Shown in pieces: positions 34,997 to 43,137 of a stretch of DNA of 64,000 nt. The DNA comes from Alphaproteobacteria bacterium. GTDB lineage: Bacteria; Pseudomonadota; Alphaproteobacteria; Caulobacterales; Maricaulaceae. Position numbers and translations under genes: made by a program. The notes under the pieces were generated by a model. It ran no database searches. It was given only the letters and a program-made list of their open reading frames with translations, and was not told the origin of the DNA. Location: contig JANSXV010000002.1 of the NCBI GenBank assembly GCA_024742735.1, positions 124,001 through 188,000 on the forward strand, written 5' to 3'. Position 1 is the first letter of the stretch, and each line of letters begins with the position of its first letter.

Positions 34997-36147
34997 TGCG
35001 GATCTGGCTTGCGGCCGCAGCCGCTGCGCTGCTGGCGGCCTGCACGGCGGAGGCCCCGCCGGACCCGCCTGCGCCGCGTGTGGTCGCCGAAGGCTGGCCG
35101 CAGGTCCTGTCGGCCTGGGGTCAGCTGGCCGCTGGCGGCGGTGAGCTGGTGCTGGGCGAGCAGGTCACGCCTTATGATCTGAACACCGCCCTGTTCTCCG
35201 ACTACGCCTTGAAATTGCGCACAGTCTGGATCCCGGACGGCGCCGGGGCGGCGCAGTATGACGAGACCGCGGCGTTCGACTTCCCGGTCGGCTCGGTGAT
35301 CACCAAGACCTTCTACTATCCTCGCGACGGCGGCGATCTGACCCGCGTACGCGCTGACGGCGCCTCCATGGAGCATTTCGACGGCCGGGCGCTGGACCTG
35401 ACCGAGGTGCGTCTGGTGGAGACGCGCATCCTGGTGCGCCGCGAGGACGGCTGGGATGCTGCGAGCTATCTGTGGAACGACGACCAGCGCGAGGCGCGTC
35501 TGGCGCGCACGGGCGCCTTCGTCGATCTGACGCTGGTGTCAGCGGGCGACGAGGCGCAGGGGCTGGATTATCTCGTGCCGAACACCAATCAGTGCGCCAA
35601 TTGTCATGTCACCGACACCACCGACGGTCGCGGTGTGCGCCCCATCGGACCCAAAGCGCGGCACCTGAACCGGGATTTTGAGTATTTCGGGCGAACGGCG
35701 AACCAGATCGCAGTCTGGACCGAGGCGGGTCTCCTGGAAGGCGCGCCGGCGCCGGAGGCCGCGCCGCAATCAGCTGCCTGGATCAGCGGGATTCCCATGG
35801 GCGCGCTGGAGCTGGAGGCGGCGGCCCGGTCCTATATCGACATCAATTGCGCCCATTGCCACTCGCGTACGGGCCAGGCTGACACCTCGGGCCTCTATCT
35901 GGAGCCGTGGGAGCCCTTCGGTCCCAATTTCGGGGTCTGCAAGCCGCCCATCGCAGCCGGGCGCGGCACGGGGAACCGGTCATTCGGCATCGTGCCGGGA
36001 AATGCAGACGCCTCCATCTTCGCCTTCCGCATGGCCTCGACCCGCGCCGACATCATGATGCCGGAGCTCGGCCGCGCCTCGACTCATGAGGAGGGCGCCG
36101 AGCTCATCTCCGCCTGGATCGACTCCATGGCGGGAGGATGCGGTTAA
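34996..36147 (+). CDS. Diheme c-type cytochrome lipoprotein (SO_2930/HNE_0200 family)
   Basis: 383 residues. A lipobox gives lipidated Cys16 (LLAAC). Two haem c attachment sites occur: CANCH (near residue 198) and CAHCH (near residue 286). The intervening sequence includes NTALFSDYALKLRTVWIP, FPVGSVITKTFYYP and GPKARHLNRDFEY, which fit the TIGR03806 family first noted in Hyphomonas neptunium. It is coupled by a one-base overlap to the beta-helix gene. A periplasmic redox partner or a lyase-like electron acceptor role is speculative. Confidence 0.87.
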   Translation: MRIWLAAAAAALLAACTAEAPPDPPAPRVVAEGWPQVLSAWGQLAAGGGELVLGEQVTPYDLNTALFSDYALKLRTVWIPDGAGAAQYDETAAFDFPVGSVITKTFYYPRDGGDLTRVRADGASMEHFDGRALDLTEVRLVETRILVRREDGWDAASYLWNDDQREARLARTGAFVDLTLVSAGDEAQGLDYLVPNTNQCANCHVTDTTDGRGVRPIGPKARHLNRDFEYFGRTANQIAVWTEAGLLEGAPAPEAAPQSAAWISGIPMGALELEAAARSYIDINCAHCHSRTGQADTSGLYLEPWEPFGPNFGVCKPPIAAGRGTGNRSFGIVPGNADASIFAFRMASTRADIMMPELGRASTHEEGAELISAWIDSMAGGCG

Positions 36148-36239
36148 GCACTTTCACAATTGCGCGGTTGGCCGCAGACGCACGCCGGGGCATGCTTCGG
36201 CCCGGGTCCCTTGAACCAAGCTTGGAGCTTCTGACCGAC

Positions 36240-36728
36240 ATGAACGCGCGTCTCGTCCTGGTGGCCGGCCTCGCCGGCCTGTCCGCCGCCTGCACCGCCA
36301 CCGCTGAACCGGAATGCCGTGAAGCGACCGCGTCCGAGCGCGCCCTGTTCGGCGCCATCGTCGCCCATAACGAGGACGGCGCTGCGGACATGATGGCCGA
36401 TACGGCCCAGGCCCGCCGCCTGCGCGCGCTGGATCCGGAGATCGAAGCCCAGGTGTTCGGCGCGCGCATGGGCGACCGCTCGGTCCGCACCGTCCTGATG
36501 CGTCCGCCGCTCTGCCTTTATGATGAAGCGCTGACCAATGAAGAGCGCGTCACATATGTCTTCCCGGCAGGCCGGTTCGAGCAGCTGCAGAATCCCGAGA
36601 TCCAAGGCGCAGAGCTGGGCGTGGCCGGGGTCGATCACGCCGCCTGCCGCTTTGTGGCTCAGAACGGCCAGTGGCGCCTGGCCGATGCGTGCCTCGCGAC
36701 GTTTGCGCCCGCCGCGCCCGCCAGCTGA
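36240..36728 (+). CDS. Lipoprotein of unknown function
   Basis: 162 residues. The lipobox GLSAAC (Cys near residue 17) follows a short hydrophobic signal. The mature part has cysteines (PECREAT, PPLCLYD, AACRFV, DACLATF) that could pair in the periplasm, and segments ALFGAIVAHNEDGAADMMAD and RVTYVFPAGRFEQLQNPEIQ. The family is not recognised. The ATG at 36240 is preferred over 36138, which lies inside the preceding cytochrome gene and is arginine-rich. It converges on the GNAT gene with a four-base gap. Confidence 0.75.
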   Translation: MNARLVLVAGLAGLSAACTATAEPECREATASERALFGAIVAHNEDGAADMMADTAQARRLRALDPEIEAQVFGARMGDRSVRTVLMRPPLCLYDEALTNEERVTYVFPAGRFEQLQNPEIQGAELGVAGVDHAACRFVAQNGQWRLADACLATFAPAAPAS

Positions 36729-36732
36729 CGCG

Positions 36733-37299
36733 TCAGCCCGTTTCGAAGCGGGCCGGCGTGGTGCGTGGGTCACGCCAGTCCATCCGGACAAAGCCGCGAT
36801 CCTCGCCGACCGGACTGAAGCCCAGCCTGGTGTGGAACGCGCACGCGCGCGCGTTCAGCGGGTGAACGCACAACGTCACCCGCTTTTGATCCAGCGACGC
36901 CTGCCTGCACAGGGCGCGCAGAATGATGCTTGCAATGCCCTTGCCGCGCGCTTGCGGCAGCAGGCCGATATCCAGCACCGCGATCTCCGTCTCGCGAAAG
37001 TCGCAATAGAGCCGACCGACGCCGATGCCGCACCATTCGATGACGGCGTATCGGGCGACATCGAAGTGCTCGAAATACTGGGACTGCTGGGCCTCAAACT
37101 GCTGCTTGAGGATCGCCTCATAGAGGCGCCGGTCGATCTTGTTCTCCAGCTGACCGAGATCCCAGTCCCGCGAGGCGTCGTGAACCCGCCGCAGAAAGGC
37201 TTCGTCACGGGCCGCAGCGGGGCGCAGCTGGATGTCCAGCGGATTGACCCCGGCCGAATTGACCTGGCCGAGGTCGGCCGTGGGACGAGAGACCGCCAC
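36733..37299 (-). CDS. GNAT-family N-acetyltransferase of the tail-collar operon
   Basis: 188 residues. The acyl-CoA-binding motif appears as IGLLPQARGKGIASIILRAL (Q/RxxGxG/A), preceded by EIAVLDIG and followed by VHPLNARACAFHTRLGFSPVG, the classic GNAT end. It is the last of three minus-strand genes, 16 bases after a DUF6916 gene and downstream of a tail-collar protein. GNAT genes are often found beside microcystin-dependent/tail-collar proteins, suggesting modification of the collar protein or of a ligand. Substrate unknown. Confidence 0.88.
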   Translation of the reverse strand: MAVSRPTADLGQVNSAGVNPLDIQLRPAAARDEAFLRRVHDASRDWDLGQLENKIDRRLYEAILKQQFEAQQSQYFEHFDVARYAVIEWCGIGVGRLYCDFRETEIAVLDIGLLPQARGKGIASIILRALCRQASLDQKRVTLCVHPLNARACAFHTRLGFSPVGEDRGFVRMDWRDPRTTPARFETG

Positions 37300-37315
37300 C
37301 GCGTCAGCTCAGGCG

Positions 37316-37606
37316 CTAGTTGAACAGGATCTGATAGACGGCCTCGTCCGCCCGCGACGCGATCCGGCTGACGAACAGTTCATGCTCGCCGATCGCCTCA
37401 TGGCTGACGGAAACCACCCGCGAGAAGGCCGGCGCGCCGGTCGGCTCTGCGGCCGCCAACGCGACCGAGAACGGCGCCGTGACAGGGCCGCCCTGCGCCT
37501 TGCCGTCGCTCACGGCCTCAACGGTCAACTCGACGCCGCCGACCGTGAGCGTGTCTCCGACCAGCGCTTCGAAGTCCGCCTTGCTCAAGTCTTGCGTGCT
37601 TTTCAT
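37316..37606 (-). CDS. DUF6916-like small protein
   Basis: 96 residues. The pattern LSKADFEALVGDTLTVGG, FSVALAAAEP, then VVSVSHEAIGEHELFVSRI and the terminal VYQILFN match the small beta-rich DUF6916 family, typically encoded between a tail-collar protein and a GNAT or similar enzyme. No signal peptide. Function unknown; a chaperone or an assembly-partner role for the collar protein is possible. Short spacing to both neighbours (27 and 16 bases) supports an operon. Confidence 0.8.
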   Translation of the reverse strand: MKSTQDLSKADFEALVGDTLTVGGVELTVEAVSDGKAQGGPVTAPFSVALAAAEPTGAPAFSRVVSVSHEAIGEHELFVSRIASRADEAVYQILFN

Positions 37607-37633
37607 GACGTCTTGTCCTTCCCAGCGTCGTTG

Positions 37634-38230
37634 CTATTGGCGCGGCGGCCAGGCGCCGTCGAGGCAGATCTGCCAGTTCACAGCCTGGTAAGGAGAGCGG
37701 TTTTCCAGCCCGGAGCCGACGCCCATCGGCTCAGTGGAACCCGTCGATGTGACGCCCGCCGCAGGAATCTCGACGGCTCCGAACGGCTTGGGCGAGGTGA
37801 GCGTGCTTGAGTAAACCGGATTCCCGGGCGGGAAGGTCGCCTGGAACGCCCCGTCCGGATCGTCCGTATCCGGGCCCGAGCTGGAGGCCTGCACATAGCT
37901 CACCGACGGTGTTGTCGTGCCCGAGGAGATGACGCTCAGGCTTTGCTGCGGCAGGTTGGCCCTGGAGATCTGGACCTCATCATAGCCGCCCCAATCACCG
38001 AGATTGTAGGGATAGCCACCAGGCCGCTGACCCCAGCCGATGGGTGCGCGTCCGCGCAGGTCCGGCAGGCCGAAATTGCTCGTTCCGTTCCCGCCGAAAC
38101 TGGTTCCAAGGAGAGCAAAGACCGCCTGGTACTGCACGACCGGAAGGAGCGCGCCCTGGCAAAGCGCCCAGTTCTGGATCGCATAATTGCATCCGAACGC
38201 CGTGATTTGACTGATATAGGGATCCGCCAT
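37634..38230 (-). CDS. Phage tail-collar domain protein (microcystin-dependent protein family)
   Basis: 198 residues. The tail-collar domain is unmistakable: ITAFGCNYAIQNWALCQGA, QYQAVFALLGTSFGGNGTS, FGLPDLRGRAPIGWG. The C-terminal part is a serine/threonine-rich variable region ending YQAVNWQICLDG. Such proteins are homologous to the short tail-fibre collar of phage T4 and to MdpB-type bacterial proteins; no phage baseplate, sheath or lysis genes are nearby, so it is not an obvious prophage. It may form a surface fibre or adhesin. A TATAAT box precedes it. Confidence 0.92.
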   Translation of the reverse strand: MADPYISQITAFGCNYAIQNWALCQGALLPVVQYQAVFALLGTSFGGNGTSNFGLPDLRGRAPIGWGQRPGGYPYNLGDWGGYDEVQISRANLPQQSLSVISSGTTTPSVSYVQASSSGPDTDDPDGAFQATFPPGNPVYSSTLTSPKPFGAVEIPAAGVTSTGSTEPMGVGSGLENRSPYQAVNWQICLDGAWPPRQ

Positions 38231-38271
38231 GCTGGCCTCCTCTTACCCGTTGAAGGGGAAGCCTATCTTAA

Positions 38272-38277
38272 ATTATA
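38272..38277 (-). promoter_or_regulatory. Consensus -10 element upstream of the tail-collar gene
   Basis: The minus strand carries TATAAT 41 bases before the tail-collar ATG, inside an AT-rich patch that stands out in this GC-rich region. The matching -35 (AGCGTC at 17-bp spacing) is poor, so recognition by the housekeeping sigma is uncertain. Confidence 0.35.
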
Positions 38278-38381
38278 GCGTGTGCGATTAGAATGACGCT
38301 ACCATCACGAGAAACTTGGGGAGAAGCCGGAAAAGCATTTCTCCTCCAACGCCATGATTGGCCTGTGACACTCGCAGTGGT

Positions 38382-39842
38382 TTAGGCCGCGGCGTCCAGA
38401 TCGCGCCGGAACCGCGCAAGCTCCTCGGACAGGCGCGCGGCGGCGTCGCCCAGTCCGTCGGCGGCGGTCCTGAAGCGGCCGGACGCCGCCTCCGCCCGCT
38501 CCGCCGCGCCCGTGACCGCCTCGGCTTCCTCGCCGACCTTCGCGGTCGATCCAGCCGCATCGGAGGCCAAGCGGGCGATTTCATCGGTGGCGCTGGACTG
38601 CTCCGCGAAGGCGCCGCGCGCGCCGGACGAGGCGCTGCGCACGTCGCCGATTGTTCCGGAGATCTGATCCAGCGCGCCGCCCGCCCGGTCGGCGGCCTTG
38701 CGCATGGCGTCGATCTTGGCGCGGATGTCTTCGGTCGCCTTGCCGGTCTGGTCGGCGAGTTCCTTGACCTCGCTGGCGACCACGGCGAAGCCCTTTCCGG
38801 CTTCACCGGCGCGAGCCGCCTCGATCGTGGCGTTCAGCGCCAGCAGGTTGGTCTGCTCGGCGATGGACGCGACGAGCGCAGCGATGTCCTCGATCTCACG
38901 CGCGGCGGTCTGAAGAGCGCCCATGGAGGCGCCGGCCTGACCGGCTTCCTGCTCGGCGCGCTCGGAGATTTCGTCGGCCTCACCCAGAGTGCGCGTCACT
39001 TCAGCAATGGACGCGGCCAATTCCTGCGCGGCCGATGCGACAGCCTCGACGTGACCGCTGGTCTCGCGAGCCTGGTCGGCGGCTGACCGCGCGCTGCCGC
39101 GCGTTGTGGCGGCGTCTTCGGCCAGCTCTCCAGACAGGCGTGTCAGCTCCTGCGCCGAGGTCTGGACGTCAGACAGGACGGCGCGCACCGCAGCTTCGAA
39201 CCGGTTGGCCAGGTCAGCGATATCGGTGCGGGCCTTTTCGGTGCGGGCCTGGTTGACCTTGTCGGCCTCGGCCAGCTGTTCAGCTTCGGCCTTGGCCGCA
39301 TTGGCCTCAACCAGGGCTGTATCGGCATCTGTAAGCGCCCGGGTCACGGCCTGGGCGAGCCAGATCAGAACCACGGTCTGCCCGACCACGACGACGGCGT
39401 GAAATACAACGCGCAGGAAATCTCCGCCGCCTGGGAACACCGCGAGCGGGTAGGCGAAGTTCAAGGTCAGGTGATGAACGGCCGCAGCCGCCGCCGCCGC
39501 GAGAAGGGCGCGCCAGTCGCACATGACGGTGACGGCCGCAAGACTTGCGAAGAACACCATGTGCATGTCGATCTGCCAAGCGCGTCCAGCCATCATGAAC
39601 GTCAGGCATGCCGGAAACGCCATCATGGCCGCGCCGATGATCATCCGTGTGGAAGCCTTCTCCGGTGCGGCGCGCCAGCTGGCGGCGGCGAGCGCGGTGA
39701 CCAGCGCCAGAATTGCGCTCCCAGCCAGCGCCTTCTCCGGGGCCGCGACCAGAGCCGCGACGCCATAGACCGGGACTAGGCCAGCCATGACGGCGATCAG
39801 TATTTTCTGGGCGTCTAGACGGACCTGATCAAGGCGCGACAT
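38382..39842 (-). CDS. Methyl-accepting chemotaxis protein with histidine-containing membrane sensor
   Basis: 486 residues. About six membrane helices fill residues 15-170 and include conserved polar residues: His94 in IDMHMVFF, Asp109-Trp110, His123-His124 (AVHHLTLNF) and His148. No periplasmic ligand domain is present. A cytoplasmic helical MCP signalling domain follows, with the hairpin tip [35 protein letters not shown]. The signal is unknown; intramembrane histidines suggest haem or metal or redox sensing. No HAMP domain is clear. A 14-base gap to the upstream small gene implies co-transcription. Confidence 0.92.
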   Translation of the reverse strand: MSRLDQVRLDAQKILIAVMAGLVPVYGVAALVAAPEKALAGSAILALVTALAAASWRAAPEKASTRMIIGAAMMAFPACLTFMMAGRAWQIDMHMVFFASLAAVTVMCDWRALLAAAAAAAVHHLTLNFAYPLAVFPGGGDFLRVVFHAVVVVGQTVVLIWLAQAVTRALTDADTALVEANAAKAEAEQLAEADKVNQARTEKARTDIADLANRFEAAVRAVLSDVQTSAQELTRLSGELAEDAATTRGSARSAADQARETSGHVEAVASAAQELAASIAEVTRTLGEADEISERAEQEAGQAGASMGALQTAAREIEDIAALVASIAEQTNLLALNATIEAARAGEAGKGFAVVASEVKELADQTGKATEDIRAKIDAMRKAADRAGGALDQISGTIGDVRSASSGARGAFAEQSSATDEIARLASDAAGSTAKVGEEAEAVTGAAERAEAASGRFRTAADGLGDAAARLSEELARFRRDLDAAA

Positions 39843-39856
39843 GGGCGAATCCTTCT

Positions 39857-40171
39857 TTAAAGAGGCTGATCGGCGGCGCAGCCGCCAAGAATGACAGGGT
39901 TAAGGACGAGCCAGGCGCCCGCTCGGCGCAGGGCGGCGGGTCCGTCGTGAGGAAGGTCGACGACGACGACGCCCGGCGCTCCGCCGAAGCGCACAAGGTC
40001 GGCGCCGGATTCGGCCACCTGGGCGACCAGGGCGCTGCGCTCGAGCCAGGGATCGAACAGAACGGCGGCCTGCCCGCTCTGGGGAACGGACGACAGAGCC
40101 AATAGCGTCGGCGCTGCGGCCATCAGGCCGAAACTCCCGCTTATGCGCAGACTGTCGATGAGCGCAGGCAT
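39857..40171 (-). CDS. Hypothetical protein upstream of the chemoreceptor
   Basis: 104 residues with no signal peptide (the N-terminal [21 protein letters not shown] is only mildly hydrophobic). Contains [26 protein letters not shown] and [10 protein letters not shown], resembling an STAS- or Rossmann-like alternating strand/helix pattern; no family is recognised. It is 14 bases upstream of the MCP gene and should be in one transcript with it, so a role in the same chemosensory pathway is possible. Confidence 0.6.
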   Translation of the reverse strand: MPALIDSLRISGSFGLMAAAPTLLALSSVPQSGQAAVLFDPWLERSALVAQVAESGADLVRFGGAPGVVVVDLPHDGPAALRRAGAWLVLNPVILGGCAADQPL

Positions 40172-40297
40172 GAGGCCTCTCCGCAGGCTTGGCGTCGCGT
40201 TGTTCTGACCTGCGGATAGTTAAAAATAAGTGTCGTCAGTATTCGTGTTCAGTTTTCGCATACAGGCCGGCGGGAAGTCCCTGTTCGGGTTTAGATC

Positions 40298-41767
40298 CTA
40301 TGCGTCCGCGTCGCCTGACGGCGCGCCGCCGGGCAGGCTGTCCCCGGCGGGAACATCCGGCTCGAATCGCTGCGGCGCCGGGTCGAGGACATCAAACCCC
40401 CCACGCCGCACCGTATAGACCGCGAGGCCCCGTTCGATCGTGCCGTCGGCGCGGAAGCGGAACAGGCCGTCCACGCCGACGAAGCCGTCCGGGTCGGTCA
40501 GGCGAACATCGGAGAAATCGCCGCCCTCGGCGGAAAACAGGGCGGCGAGAGATGCCGCATCATAGCCCAGCCCGGCCAGTCGGGACGGCGCGGCGCCGAA
40601 GACCTCCTGATAGACCCGTTCGAATCGGGCCCGGGCGTCCGGGTCCGGTCCGGCGAACCAGCCATGGGACAAGGCCGGCTCGCGCGCTAGGCCGGGATCA
40701 CGCCACAAGCCGGTGCCCAAGAATTTCACCAGAAGCGGGTCGATATCCTCATACAGCAGCACCGGCGCCAGCATGCGCAGCTGGTCACCGCCTTCGGGCA
40801 GCAGGACGGCCTGAAAGGCGGACCCTTCGCTGGGCGCCCAGTTCGCGCCCGTCATCTGGGCGGCTTCTGCGGGATCAAGACGCTCCACTCCGGCCCGGGC
40901 CAGGCGCGCGGCGGCTTCGGTCATGGCCGACACGCCGCCGTCATAGAAGGCTTCGGCCACCAGTCCCTGTTCAAACGTGAAGGTCCGTTCCTCGGGCTCG
41001 GCGTCGTCCGGTGCGTCTTCGGGCGGTATGACCTCGACGGTGACCGTGACTGGTTCCGGATCCTCGCCCAGACGGGCGGTGATGGTGTCGGCGAAGGCGT
41101 CGCGTGCAATGCGGCCATAGGCGGTGGACGGTCCGGCGAAGGCCAGACGGGTCGCGCCCTGATCGATCACGTATTCGGTGACCCGGCGCACTTCTTCACC
41201 CGGCGGGAAGCTGAGCAGGTAGACCCCGTCTCCGGCCACGGTTTCGTCGGTGGAGAAGGCGATCACCGGCACGCCGGCTTCGCCGGCGACCTCGCCGGCG
41301 GCGGCCGCCGCAGCGGAGAAGAGCGGCCCCAGGATCACATCGGCGCCGTCCGCGATGGCGGAACCGGCCGCCTCTCTCGCGCCGGACGCGGTGCCGCCAG
41401 TATCGCGGGGCAAGAGGACGACCTCCTCGCCTGCGCGTTCGAACACCGCGAGTTCAGCTGCGCGCAAGATGTTCTGGGCCTCGCTGCGGGCCGCCGAAGC
41501 GCGCGCGCTGAACGGCAGCAGGATCGCGACCCGGGTGATCGGACGACCCTCGAGATGGCGCGGCGTATAGGCGGGATCCGCAATCATCACCGGCAGCGAA
41601 GCCGGCTCCGGCGGGGCGCCGACGACCGGGCTTTGCGGTGCGGTCTGGATCGGAGCGGTCGGTCCGGCCGTCTCGCAGGCGCTGAGGATCACAGCCGCAG
41701 CCGCAACCAGACCGAACACCGCCCGTCTTGGCGCAGCGAACAGGGTGCGCGAAACTTGTCCCGTCAT
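40298..41767 (-). CDS. Penicillin-binding protein activator (LpoA/YraM-like) lipoprotein
   Basis: 489 residues. The signal peptide ends in the lipobox VILSAC (Cys near residue 32). The body is a type I periplasmic-binding fold: ITRVAILLPFSARASAARSEAQNIL, DGADVILGPLFSAAAAA, VPVIAFSTDE and YDAASLAALFS. This is the LppC/LpoA C-terminal domain that stimulates class A PBPs; the N-terminal TPR domain of E. coli LpoA is absent, as in other alphaproteobacteria. The ATG at 41767 is chosen because it opens the signal peptide. It is divergent from yraN, matching the usual order. Confidence 0.9.
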   Translation of the reverse strand: MTGQVSRTLFAAPRRAVFGLVAAAAVILSACETAGPTAPIQTAPQSPVVGAPPEPASLPVMIADPAYTPRHLEGRPITRVAILLPFSARASAARSEAQNILRAAELAVFERAGEEVVLLPRDTGGTASGAREAAGSAIADGADVILGPLFSAAAAAAGEVAGEAGVPVIAFSTDETVAGDGVYLLSFPPGEEVRRVTEYVIDQGATRLAFAGPSTAYGRIARDAFADTITARLGEDPEPVTVTVEVIPPEDAPDDAEPEERTFTFEQGLVAEAFYDGGVSAMTEAAARLARAGVERLDPAEAAQMTGANWAPSEGSAFQAVLLPEGGDQLRMLAPVLLYEDIDPLLVKFLGTGLWRDPGLAREPALSHGWFAGPDPDARARFERVYQEVFGAAPSRLAGLGYDAASLAALFSAEGGDFSDVRLTDPDGFVGVDGLFRFRADGTIERGLAVYTVRRGGFDVLDPAPQRFEPDVPAGDSLPGGAPSGDADA

Positions 41768-41869
41768 GACTGGTCTTTCCTTCCCCTCAGGCCGCCCCGC
41801 CAAGGCCCCGGCGCGTTGTTCGCAAGCTAGCCTCGCGGGCGGGCGCGGGCAACCGCGAGAGGCCACGCC

Positions 41870-42262
41870 ATGAGGAAGGTCTCAGACCGCCGAGCCGCCG
41901 AACGACGCGGCCGGCGCGCCGAGGCTCTGGCTGAACTGCACTTGCGCCTGACAGGTTGGCGAATCCTTGACGCCCGGGCCCGCACCGGCGTTGGTGAGAT
42001 CGATCTGGTGGCCTGCAAGGGCGCGGTCCTGGCGTTCATCGAGGTGAAGCAGCGTGCAGACCTCAAGGGCGCCCGCGAAGCGTTGAGCCCGCGTCAGCGT
42101 CAGCGCCTGATCCGGGCCGGCGCAGTCTGGCGCGGTCGCCATGACCGTTTCGCCGATCACGAGATCCGGTTCGATCTGATGATCGTGGCGCCATGGCGCT
42201 GGCCGCGCCGCATCACGTCCGCCTTCACGGCCGAGGGGCGGGACGGGCGCGATCTAATCTGA
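41870..42262 (+). CDS. yraN: YraN/UPF0102 family nuclease-like protein
   Basis: 130 residues. Shows the restriction-endonuclease-like core of UPF0102: RRGRRAEALAELHLRLTGW, then GEIDLVACKGAVLAFIEVKQR (the D-xn-ExK pattern) and RQRQRLIRAGAVW, FDLMIV. Members are predicted Mg-dependent nucleases of unknown substrate. Its divergent position beside the LpoA-like gene is conserved in many proteobacteria, except that rsmI, usually in between, is not present in this window. Confidence 0.95.
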   Translation: MRKVSDRRAAERRGRRAEALAELHLRLTGWRILDARARTGVGEIDLVACKGAVLAFIEVKQRADLKGAREALSPRQRQRLIRAGAVWRGRHDRFADHEIRFDLMIVAPWRWPRRITSAFTAEGRDGRDLI

Positions 42263-42349
42263 TCTGAGCGGCGTCAGACAAGTGAACGCGGCGTTTACCA
42301 TGACGGCTTCAGGATCGCGCCTTGCGGGCCGGGATCCCTGGAGAGTGAC

Positions 42350-43018
42350 ATGACGCTGCTGCGTATCGCCTTGCTTCTCACATGTCTGAGCGCCGCCGGT
42401 TGCGCTGCGGTCCAGCCCGAACGGTCCGCCGGCCGCCAGCTGGACGACTTCAACGCGTCCCTGGCCATCAAGTCCGCCATGCTTCGCGCGGACGGCTATG
42501 TTCTGGAACGCATTGATGTGGAGGTGACGGAAGGCGTCGCCCTGCTGACCGGCTCCGCGCCGCGCGCGGAAGACCGGGTCTACGCCGAATGCGTCGCCTG
42601 GTCCGCCCCGTCTGTTCGATCCGTCAACAACACGATCGCGATCGGGGCCGGACGCAATGCAGGAGCGGTCGCGCGGGACGCCTGGATCACCCAGCAGGTG
42701 CGCGCGCGCCTCGCCTCGGACCTGTCTGTCCGCTCGGTCAATTACAATGTCGAGACCTATTCGGGCGCTGTTCACCTGCTCGGATTCGCACGCTCCGCGG
42801 CCGAACGCGACCGCGCCGCCGCCCATGCCGCCGAGGTCAGCGGCGTGGTCCGGGTGATCGATCTGGTCCGCATCGCCGGGGAGACCCCCGACCTGCCCGC
42901 CCGGGGCGCGCGTCAGGCGGCCGCCTGCGATCTTTCAGGCGGCGAGACTGGCGATGACGCGGCCCCGCTGGACACGCTCATGGATGAAACGTCGCCGGAA
43001 CTTTCCCCTGAGAGTTGA
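42350..43018 (+). CDS. BON-domain lipoprotein
   Basis: 222 residues. The lipobox LSAAGC gives the lipidated Cys at about 18. Two BON domains follow: DFNASLAIKSAMLRADGYVLERIDVEV... GVALLTGSAPR and TQQVRARLASDLSVRSVNYNVE... GAVHLLGFARS. BON proteins such as E. coli DolP/YraP and OsmY bind phospholipid and support envelope integrity. The C-terminal tail is acidic with no domain. Position next to yraN resembles the yraM-yraN-diaA-dolP context of enterobacteria, hence a DolP-like role is plausible. Confidence 0.9.
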   Translation: MTLLRIALLLTCLSAAGCAAVQPERSAGRQLDDFNASLAIKSAMLRADGYVLERIDVEVTEGVALLTGSAPRAEDRVYAECVAWSAPSVRSVNNTIAIGAGRNAGAVARDAWITQQVRARLASDLSVRSVNYNVETYSGAVHLLGFARSAAERDRAAAHAAEVSGVVRVIDLVRIAGETPDLPARGARQAAACDLSGGETGDDAAPLDTLMDETSPELSPES

Positions 43019-43137
43019 CTCCTAATCGCCCTTCGTACCATTCTTGTTCTGGGTTTGATCAACCAATCTGATCGGGGTGTGGATAACTCCTCACTTCTCT
43101 GAATGTTGGTGATCGTTTTCAGTGAATGGAGTCGGCC

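Noticed and set aside
36733-38230. Prophage, based on the tail-collar protein
   Set aside because: No integrase, terminase, capsid, baseplate or lysis genes nearby; flanking genes are ordinary chromosomal ones.
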